The notes under the pieces: generated by a model | Told to the model about the DNA's origin: nothing | Databases searched by the model: none | What the model saw: only the letters and a program-made list of their open reading frames with translations | Shown here: in pieces, positions 15,666-24,800 of the stretch | How positions within the stretch are numbered: position 1 is the first letter of the stretch | How the letters are laid out: every line of letters starts with the position of its first letter | Program-made: the position numbers and the translations under genes | From: JBJKRF01 sp046704785 | Lineage (GTDB): Bacteria; Chloroflexota; Anaerolineae; Anaerolineales; Villigracilaceae | Length of the DNA stretch: 37,798 nucleotides | Assembly (NCBI GenBank): GCA_046704785.1 | Contig: JBJKRF010000155.1 | Span: forward strand, 1 to 37,798 | Direction: 5' to 3'

Positions 15666-16487
15666 ATGGCATTACGTGGAAATCTACGCGATTTCACAGT
15701 GACACAATTATTAAATCTTATCAATCTGGCTCACAAGACTGGCACATTGATCATCGAAGGGCCGAACGAAACTGCAAAAGTCGCCTTCCGCGATGGGAAG
15801 CTGGCTTTTGCGCAGGTCGGGCAAGAAGATAGCCGTCTGGCGATGATTTTGCATAAATCGCACCGCTTGTCGAGTGGACAATATCGTGCTATCCAAACTC
15901 GTGCGGCACACGTCAGCGACAAGGAACTTGGACTGCTGCTTATCAACGCAAATTACATGACGCAGGATGATATTCTGAGCGCCTTGCAAGTGCACTTTAC
16001 GGATGTCGTCCGTCGTTTGTTTACCTGGGTCGAAGGCTTTTTCCGTTTCGAGAACGATATGATGCCGCCGGACGACCGTATCAACGTTCGGCTGGATTTG
16101 GAAAACCTGATTATCGAGGGCGCCCGTCAGTTGCGTGAACTGGAGCAACTCCAGGACGAAATTCCAAGCCTGGATATGGCCCTCAAGTTTACCGAACACC
16201 CCGGTACCTCCATGCAAAACATGAATCTCAGTGTGGAAGAGTGGCGGGTGGTTTCATTTATTAATCCAAAAAATACGCTTAAACAGATTGGCTCTGCAGC
16301 CAAGATGAACGACCTGGAACTCCGTCGCATCGTCTACGGCCTGCTGCAGGCCGGTCTGGTTGAAATTATCCGCCCGGAGGGCGCACCCGCGCCATCGGAG
16401 AAGTTGCGCCCGACGCTTCCGGTTCAGGATAGAGAAGAGCAAAAGTCCTTGGTCAATCGCCTGATCACGCGCATTCGCTCGATATAA
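15666..16487 (+). CDS. DUF4388 (PATAN-like) domain protein
   Basis: 273 residues. The N-terminal half is a DUF4388 domain, seen in MALRGNLRDFTVTQLLNLI, LAHKTGTLIIEG, AKVAFRDGKLAFAQ and further on DVVRRLFTWVEGFFRFE. DUF4388 is the core of the PATAN domain of cyanobacterial PatA and occurs in myxobacterial, Thermus and Chloroflexi signalling proteins, often beside Ras-like GTPases. After residue about 180 comes a segment resembling a winged-helix or second repeat (VEEWRVVSFINPKNTLKQI, LRRIVYGLLQAGLVEI), similar to the tail of other DUF4388 proteins. It probably acts as a protein-protein adaptor for the GTPase encoded 23 bp downstream. ATG 15666 has GAGG 5 nt upstream. First gene of the operon. 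Confidence 0.85.
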   Translation: MALRGNLRDFTVTQLLNLINLAHKTGTLIIEGPNETAKVAFRDGKLAFAQVGQEDSRLAMILHKSHRLSSGQYRAIQTRAAHVSDKELGLLLINANYMTQDDILSALQVHFTDVVRRLFTWVEGFFRFENDMMPPDDRINVRLDLENLIIEGARQLRELEQLQDEIPSLDMALKFTEHPGTSMQNMNLSVEEWRVVSFINPKNTLKQIGSAAKMNDLELRRIVYGLLQAGLVEIIRPEGAPAPSEKLRPTLPVQDREEQKSLVNRLITRIRSI

Positions 16488-16510
16488 TTTTTCGATGAGG
16501 GTATGTTATT

Positions 16511-17053
16511 ATGCAGACCGTAAAAATGGTGGTGACTGGCCCATTCAATGCAGGCAAGACCGAATTTATCCGGTCGGTCAGCGAAATTGACGTTGTTTCA
16601 ACCGAACGCAACGTAACCGGGGCTACGGAACGCACCGTCAAGCAGGCGACGACCGTGGCAATGGATTTTGGGCGCATCACCGTCGATGAAGACCTTGTCC
16701 TCTATCTGTTTGGCACCCCTGGTCAGAAGCGTTTTGACTTTATGTGGGAAATCCTTTCGGAAGGGATGCTTGGTTTCATTGTCTTGGTGGATAGCACGCG
16801 TCCTGAGACTTTTCGAGAGGCGCGTTCTATCCTGGAAACATTCCGTGCTTATGCTCCGACACCGTATGTTGTGGCTGCCAATAAGCAAGACCGCGAAGAA
16901 GCTTGGGAAGTCGATGATATGCGTCATGCCTTGCGCCTCGATCCTAAAGTGAAGCTTTTACCTTGTGTCGCGCCCGACAAAAATACGGTCAAGAATGTCT
17001 TGCTGGAATTGCTTTACAGCATTCTGGCCGAGATGGAAGGCGGAGACAAATAA
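16511..17053 (+). CDS. Ras-like small GTPase (COG2229/MglA-related)
   Basis: 180 residues, the usual length for a single-domain small GTPase. Nucleotide-binding motifs are in order: P-loop GPFNAGKT (10-17), a candidate switch I with conserved Thr around TGATERTV, switch II LFGTPGQKRF (where Ras has DTAGQ, and bacterial COG2229/MglA-type proteins have GTPGQ), NKQD for guanine recognition, and a final CVAPDK in the SAK position. Related proteins switch polarity, motility or signalling complexes in bacteria. A Roadblock/MglB-type GTPase-activating protein, the usual partner, is not encoded nearby; the DUF4388 protein just upstream is the likely partner. GAGGG lies upstream of ATG. There are 21 bp to the next gene. 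Confidence 0.9.
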   Translation: MQTVKMVVTGPFNAGKTEFIRSVSEIDVVSTERNVTGATERTVKQATTVAMDFGRITVDEDLVLYLFGTPGQKRFDFMWEILSEGMLGFIVLVDSTRPETFREARSILETFRAYAPTPYVVAANKQDREEAWEVDDMRHALRLDPKVKLLPCVAPDKNTVKNVLLELLYSILAEMEGGDK

Positions 17054-17074
17054 TTTCTCCTTGCGAAACCTCCC

Positions 17075-17878
17075 GTGTCGTCAATTACTACTGATCAAGG
17101 CATCGTACACTATGAAGTCTATGGGCGCGGGCGACCGGTTCTTTTGTTACATGGTTGGCTCGGTTCTTGGGGCCTGTGGCAAGAGACCATGGCTTACCTG
17201 GGTCGCTATTACCGCACCTATGCATTAGATTTTTGGGGATTTGGCGAATCAGGCAAGAAACGCGATACGTATGCAGTTCAAGATTTCGTCAGTTTGGTAG
17301 GCCAGTTTATGGATCGCCTGGGAATCAGTCAGGCGCCACTCGTCGGACACAGCATGGGCGGAACGGTCAGTCTGGAAGTGGCTATCCAATATCCAGAGCG
17401 GGTTAGCAAAGTTGTCATTATCGGCTCTCCAATCGTCGGTTCGTCACTGGCGTTTCCGCTCAAGCTGGCGGGTTATCGTTTCATTGCTTTTATGCTCTTC
17501 AATATGATGTGGGCCTTTCGCATGGGGATGAAGATCGCTTCTCCCTTCATTTGCGCTGATCCTCGTTTCCCTGAGATGATGGATCGTGACTTGAGCAGCA
17601 CGACCCTCGAATCGTTCCTGTTGAGCATCGCCTCGTTGCGTCAGACGGACCTGCGTCCGTTGCTGCCTCAGATCAAGGTGCCCGTGATGGGAATCTTCGG
17701 GGGCCGCGACAATATCGTCAACCCGCGGCAGTGGCAACCCCTTAAGGACGGCGTCGAAAAATCTGAGATCGTCCGTTGGTCACAAGCCCAACACTTTGTC
17801 ATGTTGGATGCTCCTCAGGATTTTATGGAAACACTCAAGGTATTTCTTGATGGTACGGAGGAGAGACCGAAAGAATGA
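17075..17878 (+). CDS. Alpha/beta hydrolase, active-type catalytic triad
   Basis: 267 residues, one alpha/beta hydrolase domain. Oxyanion region LLLHGWLGSWGLWQ (about 23-36), nucleophile elbow GHSMGG with Ser93, acid GGRDN with Asp212, and His240 in QAQHFVMLDAP, so the catalytic triad is complete. The family includes esterases, lipases, C-C hydrolases and signal-degrading lactonases, and the substrate cannot be told. The start is GTG 17075, with the fold beginning right after it (DQGIVHYEVYGRGRPV); no Shine-Dalgarno sequence is visible, so translation may be coupled to the GTPase gene 21 bp upstream. The next gene overlaps its stop (ATGA). A close paralogue at 29686-30471, in the same operon, has lost the nucleophile Ser. 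Confidence 0.9.
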   Translation: MSSITTDQGIVHYEVYGRGRPVLLLHGWLGSWGLWQETMAYLGRYYRTYALDFWGFGESGKKRDTYAVQDFVSLVGQFMDRLGISQAPLVGHSMGGTVSLEVAIQYPERVSKVVIIGSPIVGSSLAFPLKLAGYRFIAFMLFNMMWAFRMGMKIASPFICADPRFPEMMDRDLSSTTLESFLLSIASLRQTDLRPLLPQIKVPVMGIFGGRDNIVNPRQWQPLKDGVEKSEIVRWSQAQHFVMLDAPQDFMETLKVFLDGTEERPKE

Positions 17879-18540
17879 ACCCGTCAATCGCGACGTACCA
17901 GATGTCATCGGGCCGTTTTGGCAGGACTCTTCTGGCAGCGATGGAGGAAGTCCTGGGCAGGGACGGGGTTGAACAGGTGCTGGAGAAGGCCACGCAGGGG
18001 CGCTCCAGCTTTTCTTTGTCAGGGCAGATTCCTTGGACTTTCGATGTGGTCAGCGCCTTGCATGAAGCGCTCGAGGCGTTGTACGGTCCCCTGGCTGCCG
18101 CCGGCCTGGCCCGGCGCATTGGGCGGGCCGAGTTTTTGCCAACCCTGCGTGAGTTCGGAGATGAGTTTGGCCTGACGAGTCTCGCGTTTCGTATGTTGCC
18201 ATTCACAAAGAAAATTGTGCAGGCTACTGAAAGCCTGGCTGCGATCTTCGAGAACTACGGCCCGCTGGAAACATCCGCGTGCTACGAACACCAAAGCGGC
18301 TCCAATTTCAAGTCTTATGTCTTGCAAGAGACTGACACATTGATCTGGCGCATCGAAAATTGCCCCTTCTGTTGGGAACGATACGCTGCCTTGCCTGCCT
18401 GTCAGGTGGCTGTTGGCCTTTTGGAAGAGATGCTTTATTGGTTGAGCAATGGAAAACTCTTCCAGGTGGAAGAGACCGAATGTATTGCTTGTGGAGCAGA
18501 ATCTTGTACAATTAGGTTTCAGAAGGTTCCTATTGGCTAG
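17875..18540 (+). CDS. V4R (4-vinyl reductase) domain sensor with a Cys cluster
   Basis: 221 residues. The C-terminal part (about 100-221) has the V4R pattern: a helix with LAAIFENYGPLE, then LIWRIENCPFCWER, ACQVAVGLLEEMLYWLSNG, and a final strand ECIACGAESCTIRF. V4R domains bind small hydrophobic molecules or metals and are found in BchJ and in activators such as DmpR and XylR. Six Cys sit in the likely binding region: C163, C166, C176, C203, C206 and C211. That resembles a metal or heme site more than a plain hydrocarbon pocket. There is no output domain, so it may be a stand-alone sensor or ligand carrier for neighbours. ATG 17875 overlaps the stop of the hydrolase gene by 4 bases, so translation is coupled. 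Confidence 0.8.
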   Translation: MNPSIATYQMSSGRFGRTLLAAMEEVLGRDGVEQVLEKATQGRSSFSLSGQIPWTFDVVSALHEALEALYGPLAAAGLARRIGRAEFLPTLREFGDEFGLTSLAFRMLPFTKKIVQATESLAAIFENYGPLETSACYEHQSGSNFKSYVLQETDTLIWRIENCPFCWERYAALPACQVAVGLLEEMLYWLSNGKLFQVEETECIACGAESCTIRFQKVPIG

Positions 18541-18543
18541 CGT

Positions 18544-19821
18544 ATGCTAAAAATTATCCTACAAGCCCCTCGACCGATCCCACCTTTTAACGAAAAGGCG
18601 CGCGACCTGCGTATCCAGAATATTCCTCTCTGGTTACACCAGCGTAACGCGCTGGCGCCGTACGTCACGCGCGAATTGGAGATTCCGACCAACGCGCGTT
18701 TGCCCCAATCGAACGAGCCGATGCTCGTCTATCGCGACAATCTTTTCTTCGACGAATTCTACATCCAGGAGTTTTTGCGGCAGGCCAAGCAAAGAGGCCG
18801 CCCGTGCCGGGCCGCCTTCGCTTCTGACGACCCGGCCTTTCGGGAGCATGCTCTGCCCTTGTCGACCTCCTATACCCCGGCAGGGAATTTATACCTGGCC
18901 GATCTGTGGTATTACCCGAACGGCCCACAGGCCGATGTGGACCCGCTGCCTATCGATTTGCAATCTCGCGAGGTTGGTTACTATCACGTGCCATCCTATA
19001 TGGCAGGGGAACGCGGCGACCTCGTCTTTCAAGTGCCATTGCGCACCATGATGGCAATCGACTGTTGGGTGCATATTTTCATCGCCGACGTTGTCTTCGG
19101 CTTGTTCAAGCGCGGCAATCGTTTTGAAACCCAACTGAACGAGGACCTGGGGTACAAACTGAAAATTTTGAGTACTGCGATTTACGAAGGCCGTCAGATT
19201 CTAGAATGTTCTGAACTTGTCAAAGTTGGCAAGAACTGTGTGATCGATCCGCAAGCCGTCATCCACGGCCCGACCACCATCGGTGACAACGTGACCGTTG
19301 GCGCGGGGGCCGTAATCGAGAACTGCATTATCGGGAACAACGTCAATATTTCACAAGATTGTCAACTGATGCTTTCGGTGGTTGGCGATGGGACGTTCCT
19401 GCCCTTTCGTGCTGCTTTGTTCATGACCACGATCATGGATAATTCCATGGTTGCGCAAAACACTTGTTTACAAATGTGTGTAGTCGGTCGAAATACCTTT
19501 ATCGGAGCAGGCTCCACCTTTACCGATTATAATTTAATCCCTGCGCCGATCCGTGCCCTGGATGGGAATGACCAGCTTCGCCCGTCGAATCGTCCGGTTT
19601 TGGGTGGCGCTGTGGGACACAATTGCCGGCTTGGGGCTGGTATGATCGTCTACCCGGCCCGTACTATCGAGTCGGATGTCGTCCTGGCAGCTTCCAGAGA
19701 ACGGCGAGTTGTTGACCGAGATGTCAAGTATGAGGAGAGTGATCATCATCGAATGAAGAACGCCCACCTGCACAAGCGACTCTATCCCCGCCGAGGTGAA
19801 ACGGAGCTTGAATCCTGGTGA
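18544..19821 (+). CDS. Left-handed beta-helix (hexapeptide repeat) protein with degenerate nucleotidyltransferase-like N-terminus
   Basis: 425 residues. From about 227 to 390 there are hexapeptide repeats (for example VGKNCVIDPQAVIHG, TIGDNVTVGAGAVIENC, VVGRNTFIGAGSTF, and GHNCRLGAGMIVYPAR), which form the left-handed parallel beta-helix of GlmU/LpxA-type acyl- and nucleotidyltransferases. The N-terminal about 220 residues resemble the organisation of sugar-phosphate nucleotidyltransferase-like multidomain proteins (RDNLFFDEFYIQEFL), but the usual GxGTRL-type nucleotide loop is not visible, so activity there is doubtful. It may transfer an acyl group or act as a scaffold; the substrate is unknown. 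The start is 3 bp after the V4R stop, and the next gene starts within its stop codon (GTGA). Placement beside the acyl-ACP reductase relative suggests an acyl substrate. Confidence 0.8.
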   Translation: MLKIILQAPRPIPPFNEKARDLRIQNIPLWLHQRNALAPYVTRELEIPTNARLPQSNEPMLVYRDNLFFDEFYIQEFLRQAKQRGRPCRAAFASDDPAFREHALPLSTSYTPAGNLYLADLWYYPNGPQADVDPLPIDLQSREVGYYHVPSYMAGERGDLVFQVPLRTMMAIDCWVHIFIADVVFGLFKRGNRFETQLNEDLGYKLKILSTAIYEGRQILECSELVKVGKNCVIDPQAVIHGPTTIGDNVTVGAGAVIENCIIGNNVNISQDCQLMLSVVGDGTFLPFRAALFMTTIMDNSMVAQNTCLQMCVVGRNTFIGAGSTFTDYNLIPAPIRALDGNDQLRPSNRPVLGGAVGHNCRLGAGMIVYPARTIESDVVLAASRERRVVDRDVKYEESDHHRMKNAHLHKRLYPRRGETELESW

Positions 19822-20912
19822 GCATGGACACCTTCGCCTTCATTATTCACCCCATCGACCCAAAACGTGATGTCAGTAGAAAATACCCACTCTTAGGAAA
19901 ATATCTCAGCGAAGGACAAATCAACTTCTTTTCGACTTTTTTCCCGCCGGTCTATGTTTCTAAAATCGAAGGGATCACCTCCGCCGCAAACGGAAAAGAA
20001 ATCAAAGGATGGTTTGTCGCCTGTCCATTTACGCCGAAGCGAATGTTGGAGTTGCCGGAGAAGGTGGTTTATCGGAAGATCATTCAGACCGGGCATCTGG
20101 CCGAAAAATTGGGAGCAGACATCCTCGGATTGGGCGCATTCACCTCGGTCGTGGGTGATGCGGGTGTCACGATTGCCAAAGGGTTGGACCTGCCAGTCAC
20201 GACAGGCGATTCCTACACGGTCGCCATTGCAGTCGAGTCCATCTGCAAAGCGGCTGAGATCATGGAAATTCCGCTGCACGCTGCAACTGCGGCTGTGGTT
20301 GGGGCAACTGGCGCTATTGGAAGAGTCTGCGCAGAACTTCTCGCAGATCACGTAGCTGAGTTATACTTAATAGGACGTCACAGTGAAAGATTGTTTGCGT
20401 TGCAGGAACGCTTGCAGGAACATGCGAAAGCGAGACTTCACGTCAGCACAAATATGCAGGCGCTCTGTGAGGCACAATTGATCCTGACAGTTACCAGTGC
20501 GATCCACGATGTGATCGACCCCACGTTCTTGCAAGCCGGGAGCGTGGTGTGTGATGTGGCCCGCCCCCGCGACGTATCTGCAATGGTGGCGGCTGCGCGT
20601 AATGATATATTAGTAATTGACGGTGGTATGGTTGATGTGCCTGGCCCCGTTGATTTCCACTTTAACTTTGGGTTTCCTCCGGGCAAGGCCTACGCGTGTA
20701 TGGCTGAAACGATGACGCTGGCCTTGGAAGGACGCCTGGAAGATTATACACTTGGAAAGAATATCACTCGTGATCGAGTGGAGGAAATTGCAACGATGGC
20801 CGCCAAGCACGGCTTTCGATTGAGCGGTTTCCGTTCCTTCGAACGTGAGGTTACATCCGAACAAATTGAAGTCGTGCGTCGAAATGCTCGCAAGTCTCGA
20901 CGCCAATCATGA
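19818..20912 (+). CDS. Relative of cyanobacterial long-chain acyl-ACP reductase (COG5322-type oxidoreductase)
   Basis: 364 residues from GTG 19818; ATG 19824 is an alternative start. The sequence parallels cyanobacterial acyl-ACP reductase (AAR), which reduces acyl-ACP to fatty aldehyde with NADPH. An N-terminal part with FAFIIHPIDPKRDVSRKYP and TSAANGKEIKGWF comes first, then LGLGAFTSV and VTTGDSYTVA. A Rossmann motif follows, VVGATGAIGRVCAELL (NAD(P) binding), and last KAYACMAETMTLALEG. The Cys of that last motif, residue 294 (codon 20697-20699), lies where AAR has its acyl-accepting Cys (FACFAEA in the cyanobacterial enzyme). The fold assignment is solid, the exact substrate is not; other COG5322 members are uncharacterised. 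No aldehyde-deformylating oxygenase is nearby, so alkane synthesis is unlikely. Overlaps the previous gene by 4 bases and precedes the response regulator by 13 bp. Confidence 0.85.
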   Translation: MSMDTFAFIIHPIDPKRDVSRKYPLLGKYLSEGQINFFSTFFPPVYVSKIEGITSAANGKEIKGWFVACPFTPKRMLELPEKVVYRKIIQTGHLAEKLGADILGLGAFTSVVGDAGVTIAKGLDLPVTTGDSYTVAIAVESICKAAEIMEIPLHAATAAVVGATGAIGRVCAELLADHVAELYLIGRHSERLFALQERLQEHAKARLHVSTNMQALCEAQLILTVTSAIHDVIDPTFLQAGSVVCDVARPRDVSAMVAAARNDILVIDGGMVDVPGPVDFHFNFGFPPGKAYACMAETMTLALEGRLEDYTLGKNITRDRVEEIATMAAKHGFRLSGFRSFEREVTSEQIEVVRRNARKSRRQS

Positions 20913-20925
20913 TGGGAGGCTCGTT

Positions 20926-21831
20926 ATGGGAAAAGCCCGTCTGCTCATTGTGGAAGATGATGTAGACATCTCGAACATGTTGAAAATCTATTTCAACGGC
21001 CTTGGCTACGAGGTTGATGTTGCCATGCGTGGTTCGGATGCGCTCGACAAGACCCGTCAGGTACTTCCGCACCTGATTGTGTTGGACATCATGCTCCCCG
21101 ATGTCGATGGTTACGAAGTGTGCCGTACGCTGCGTGTGAACACACGTACCAGCCATATTCCGGTTATTTTTCTCACGCAGAAGGACGAACGCAGCGACCG
21201 CTTGCAGGGCCTGGAGTTAGGCGCCGATGACTATATCACCAAGCCGTTCGACATCGAGGAACTGAAATTGCGTGTCCAGGGCGCGATCCGTCGCTCGGAG
21301 CGGGAGAGCCTCACCGACCCGCGTTCCGGGCTCCCAGCGGGGCGTTTGATCGAAGAGCAGTTACGCAAGATCATCCGCGAAAGTGGATGGGCATTTATGG
21401 ACATCCGTGTTAATTATTTTGATCCGTTCAAAGACGTGTATGGTTTCGTAGCAGGGGACGACGTGTTACGCTTTACAGGCATGATGATCGGTGAAGTGTT
21501 GGACGATATGGGTACTTCCAGCGACTTTGTCGGGCATGCGGGAGGAGATAATTTCGTCGTTATCACCACAGAGGGAGCGGTCGTGGGCATTGGTCAGAAA
21601 CTCAAGGAACGTTTTGCCGAAGAGGTCAAAACGCATTACAACTTCATCGATCGACAACAAGGTTATATTACAGCGCCCAATGAGGAAGGAAAAACGGAAC
21701 AATTCCCGTTAATGACTCTGGCGATTGGTGTGGTGTCGCCTTCACAACAATCATTCGCCGATATTCGTGAAATTACTGAACTTGCCGCGGAAGCGCGTCG
21801 TCTCGATGCAGGGGGAACGGGTAAGGGTTAA
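20926..21831 (+). CDS. Response regulator with degenerate GGDEF domain
   Basis: 301 residues from ATG 20926, which has GGGAGG 6 nt upstream; a longer frame to 20845 would overlap the previous gene. The receiver domain (about 5-120) has acidic pocket VEDD, phospho-acceptor Asp54 (VLDIMLPD) and Lys106 (ITKPF). The second domain (about 128-295) is GGDEF-like: LTDPRSGLPAGRLIEEQL, then the signature position reads AGGDNF (206-210 GGDNF), with Glu replaced by Asn. This makes diguanylate cyclase activity unlikely; it may bind GTP or c-di-GMP or act as a protein-binding domain. It may receive phosphate from the large histidine kinase encoded 14 bp downstream. Confidence 0.92.
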   Translation: MGKARLLIVEDDVDISNMLKIYFNGLGYEVDVAMRGSDALDKTRQVLPHLIVLDIMLPDVDGYEVCRTLRVNTRTSHIPVIFLTQKDERSDRLQGLELGADDYITKPFDIEELKLRVQGAIRRSERESLTDPRSGLPAGRLIEEQLRKIIRESGWAFMDIRVNYFDPFKDVYGFVAGDDVLRFTGMMIGEVLDDMGTSSDFVGHAGGDNFVVITTEGAVVGIGQKLKERFAEEVKTHYNFIDRQQGYITAPNEEGKTEQFPLMTLAIGVVSPSQQSFADIREITELAAEARRLDAGGTGKG

Positions 21832-21845
21832 GGGTACTTGTTGGT

Positions 21846-24800
21846 ATGTTTGGACAAACGCTGAGCATCGGCATCGGCATCCTGGTAGCAGGATTGGTAG
21901 CAGTGTTATTCGTCTACCTGCTCCTGCGTATGGTCGTGCCACGATTGCAGCCGGTTGTTCAAGAGACCATTCAGCCATCTTTTACGCAGGTCCAGCCTCA
22001 TCAAAATGCACTCATGGCAATCGAACCGGGGGGACGTATCCGTTATCTAAACCGCCTGGCACAAGACTGGTTTGGGTTGATCGAAGGTGAAATTCCTAAT
22101 CTTGAGCGTTTGGGGAGACGCGTTCGCCCCAGTGAGAAATTTTTAGAACTCTGCGCGACTGAAGGACAGGCGCGTTTTTCGCTTAATGGTAGGCTGGTTG
22201 ACGCTTACTCCTACCAGATGCCTGGGAATACACCGATGATGGTGTTGACCATGCGCCAGACCGAACTCTCGCTGAGTACCGTGGAAACGGGCCAACAAGA
22301 GAGTTTGCCGGTTACCGCTTTGCGAACGGTCTCCGAATTTGGTCAGGAGATTGCCTCCAGCTTGAGCCTCGAGACGACCCTTGAGTCGATTCTGACCAAT
22401 GTCGAGCGATTGGTCGCCTGTGATTTTCTCGAAGTCAAAGTGTGGGACGGCACCAACAGCAAACTGATCCCCTACCGCATGGCGGGCCCACCAGGAACCA
22501 CCCGCATGCTTCAGCAGGAACAGGTCTCCCAATTTGGCAATTACGAGACTTATCTGCTGGCCGACCGCGAAGACAAGTATGTTCCGGATACGCGGAACAG
22601 CCCGCACATTCGTTTTGATCCGGATACCGGGCGTATCCCGCCGATGGGTTCCTATATTGGCGTTCCTCTGGCCGCTGGCGGCGACCTGGTTGGCACGCTT
22701 GAAATCGGTGTGACGCCCATCAACGGCCTTTCCGACGAAGATTTGAATATCGTGCGTTTGATCACCGGGCAGGCTGCCATTGCCATTCGCAACGCACGCC
22801 TGTATGAGGTCCAACAGCGTTGGAACTCTCAACTCTTTGGGTTGGCCAGCCTTGCTCAAACGGTTGGGACCTTGCACGATCTCAAAGATTTGTTCACCCG
22901 TCTGGTGGATGGCCTTTCGCCGTTGTTCGACGTTCAGATCCTCGGCTTTTTGATGTACGACGAGCAGCGTCACAGCCTCGAAGGGCAAATGCCGTTCTTC
23001 GGGCTCCCCGACAGTGTCGTCCAGATCTACAAGACCACCATTGCCCCCAATTCTCCGGGGGAGGAGCGCCTGCTCAAGCAGGAAATTATCAGCACGAAAG
23101 ATGCCGCCCAAGATTCCATCTGGGCTGAATTGGGGTTACGGGATGTTTCACAGGCAGCCAGCATTCATGATACTGCCCTGATACCGCTCGTTTCCTCGGG
23201 GCGCTTCGTTGGCTATCTCCAACTTTCCAACCATAAACGTGAAACGACGGCGCTGACGCAAGACGAGTTGCAACTGCTTAACATCGTGGCGAACCAGGTC
23301 GCTGCCATGATCGATAATGCCTTGCTCGTGCAGCAGGCGCGCCAGCGCAGCCAGCGTTCTGAAGCGATGCGGCGTATTGCCAACCTGGTGAGTTCCTCTG
23401 CGACCCTGGACGAGATTTTGCGATATTCCATCCAGGAGCTAACTCAGCTGTTGCAGGCCGATTCCAGCGCCATCTTCCTGGTGGATGAGAGCGAAGGCAT
23501 CATGCGGGCGCATATCCCTTCGGCGTATGGCGTCCCTGAGGAATTGCAGGAGGCTTTCTCGAAGTTATACGTTAAACCGGCCGCCTACCGTTTGACGGTA
23601 GCCGCCAGCCAGCGTCCGTTCATGTCTGGAAATCTTTCGAAGGATCGTCGCGTCCTCATGCTTTATCGCGCGATTGTCCGTCGCTTGAAACTGGAGTCGG
23701 CTTTGGTGGTGCCGTTGATCGTGGGCGGGGAAGGCATCGGCGAGTTATTGATCGGAGCGCACCAGCCCGACCTGTTCAACAATTATGACTTGCAGATCGC
23801 GTCGACCGCTGCCGGGCAACTTGCCGTTGCGATCGAGGCCTCCCGCCATGTCATCGATACGGAAGAGTCGCTGCGCCGCCGTGCTGACCAGATGGATGTT
23901 GTCAGCCGCATAACCCGCGAGATCAATACCACCTCCAATCTGCGGGAGATGCTCAACTTCGTTTACAGTGAGTGTCTGCGGGTCTCTCATGCGGAATGCG
24001 GCAGTGTTTTGCTGTATGCGCCTGATGAAGAGTTGGCGGAAACGCATCGCGTGATGATGCACCTTGGACATTCTCCCAGTGGGCAGAGTCCTGTGCAGTA
24101 CGATAAGTTGGAGTGCGGTGATCCCGTCGTGGTTCCGCAGGTCGACTCATCCAGCGCCCCGCATAGCGATGTTGCCTCCCTGTTGGTCTGTCCGATATGC
24201 TATCAGGGCGAAAGCGTGGGCGTGATCGAGTTGCATTCCTCCGAAGCGGCCCATTTCGACCCGGTCATGGTCGACACCGTGCGCATTATTGCCGTGCAGA
24301 CGGCCATTGCGGTCGATAACCTGATGCGTTTCCGCGAGCAACAGAAGCGCACCGAACTGTTCCACCGTCGCGCAGATACGTTGCTCAAGATTTTCGAAAC
24401 CGATAAAAATCTACTGATAGACCAACCGCTGGCGAACACCCTGGAGGTGATTGCGCACGGTATCCAGGAAGCGACGCCTTTCGAAGTGGTGGTCATCAGC
24501 CTGAACGACGTGAGCACAGGCGTGTTACAACGTGTGGCTGCCGTTGGCCTGGATGATGAGACTCTTCGAAATTTGAAGGGACAGCAACAGTCGTGGAGTA
24601 GCGTTTCCCAGTTGCTCAAGCCGGAATTCGAGATTGGGAACCTTTTCCTGATTCCGCACGACCAGGTGCCGGTCATCCCCTCCGACGTTCAGATGGCAAC
24701 CCTGGTTCAGCAGACCAGTGAAGTCCCAAATGCGTGGAACCCACAGGACCTCTTGCTGATACCGATTTACGATTATCAAAACAACCCCCTGGGCCTGATC

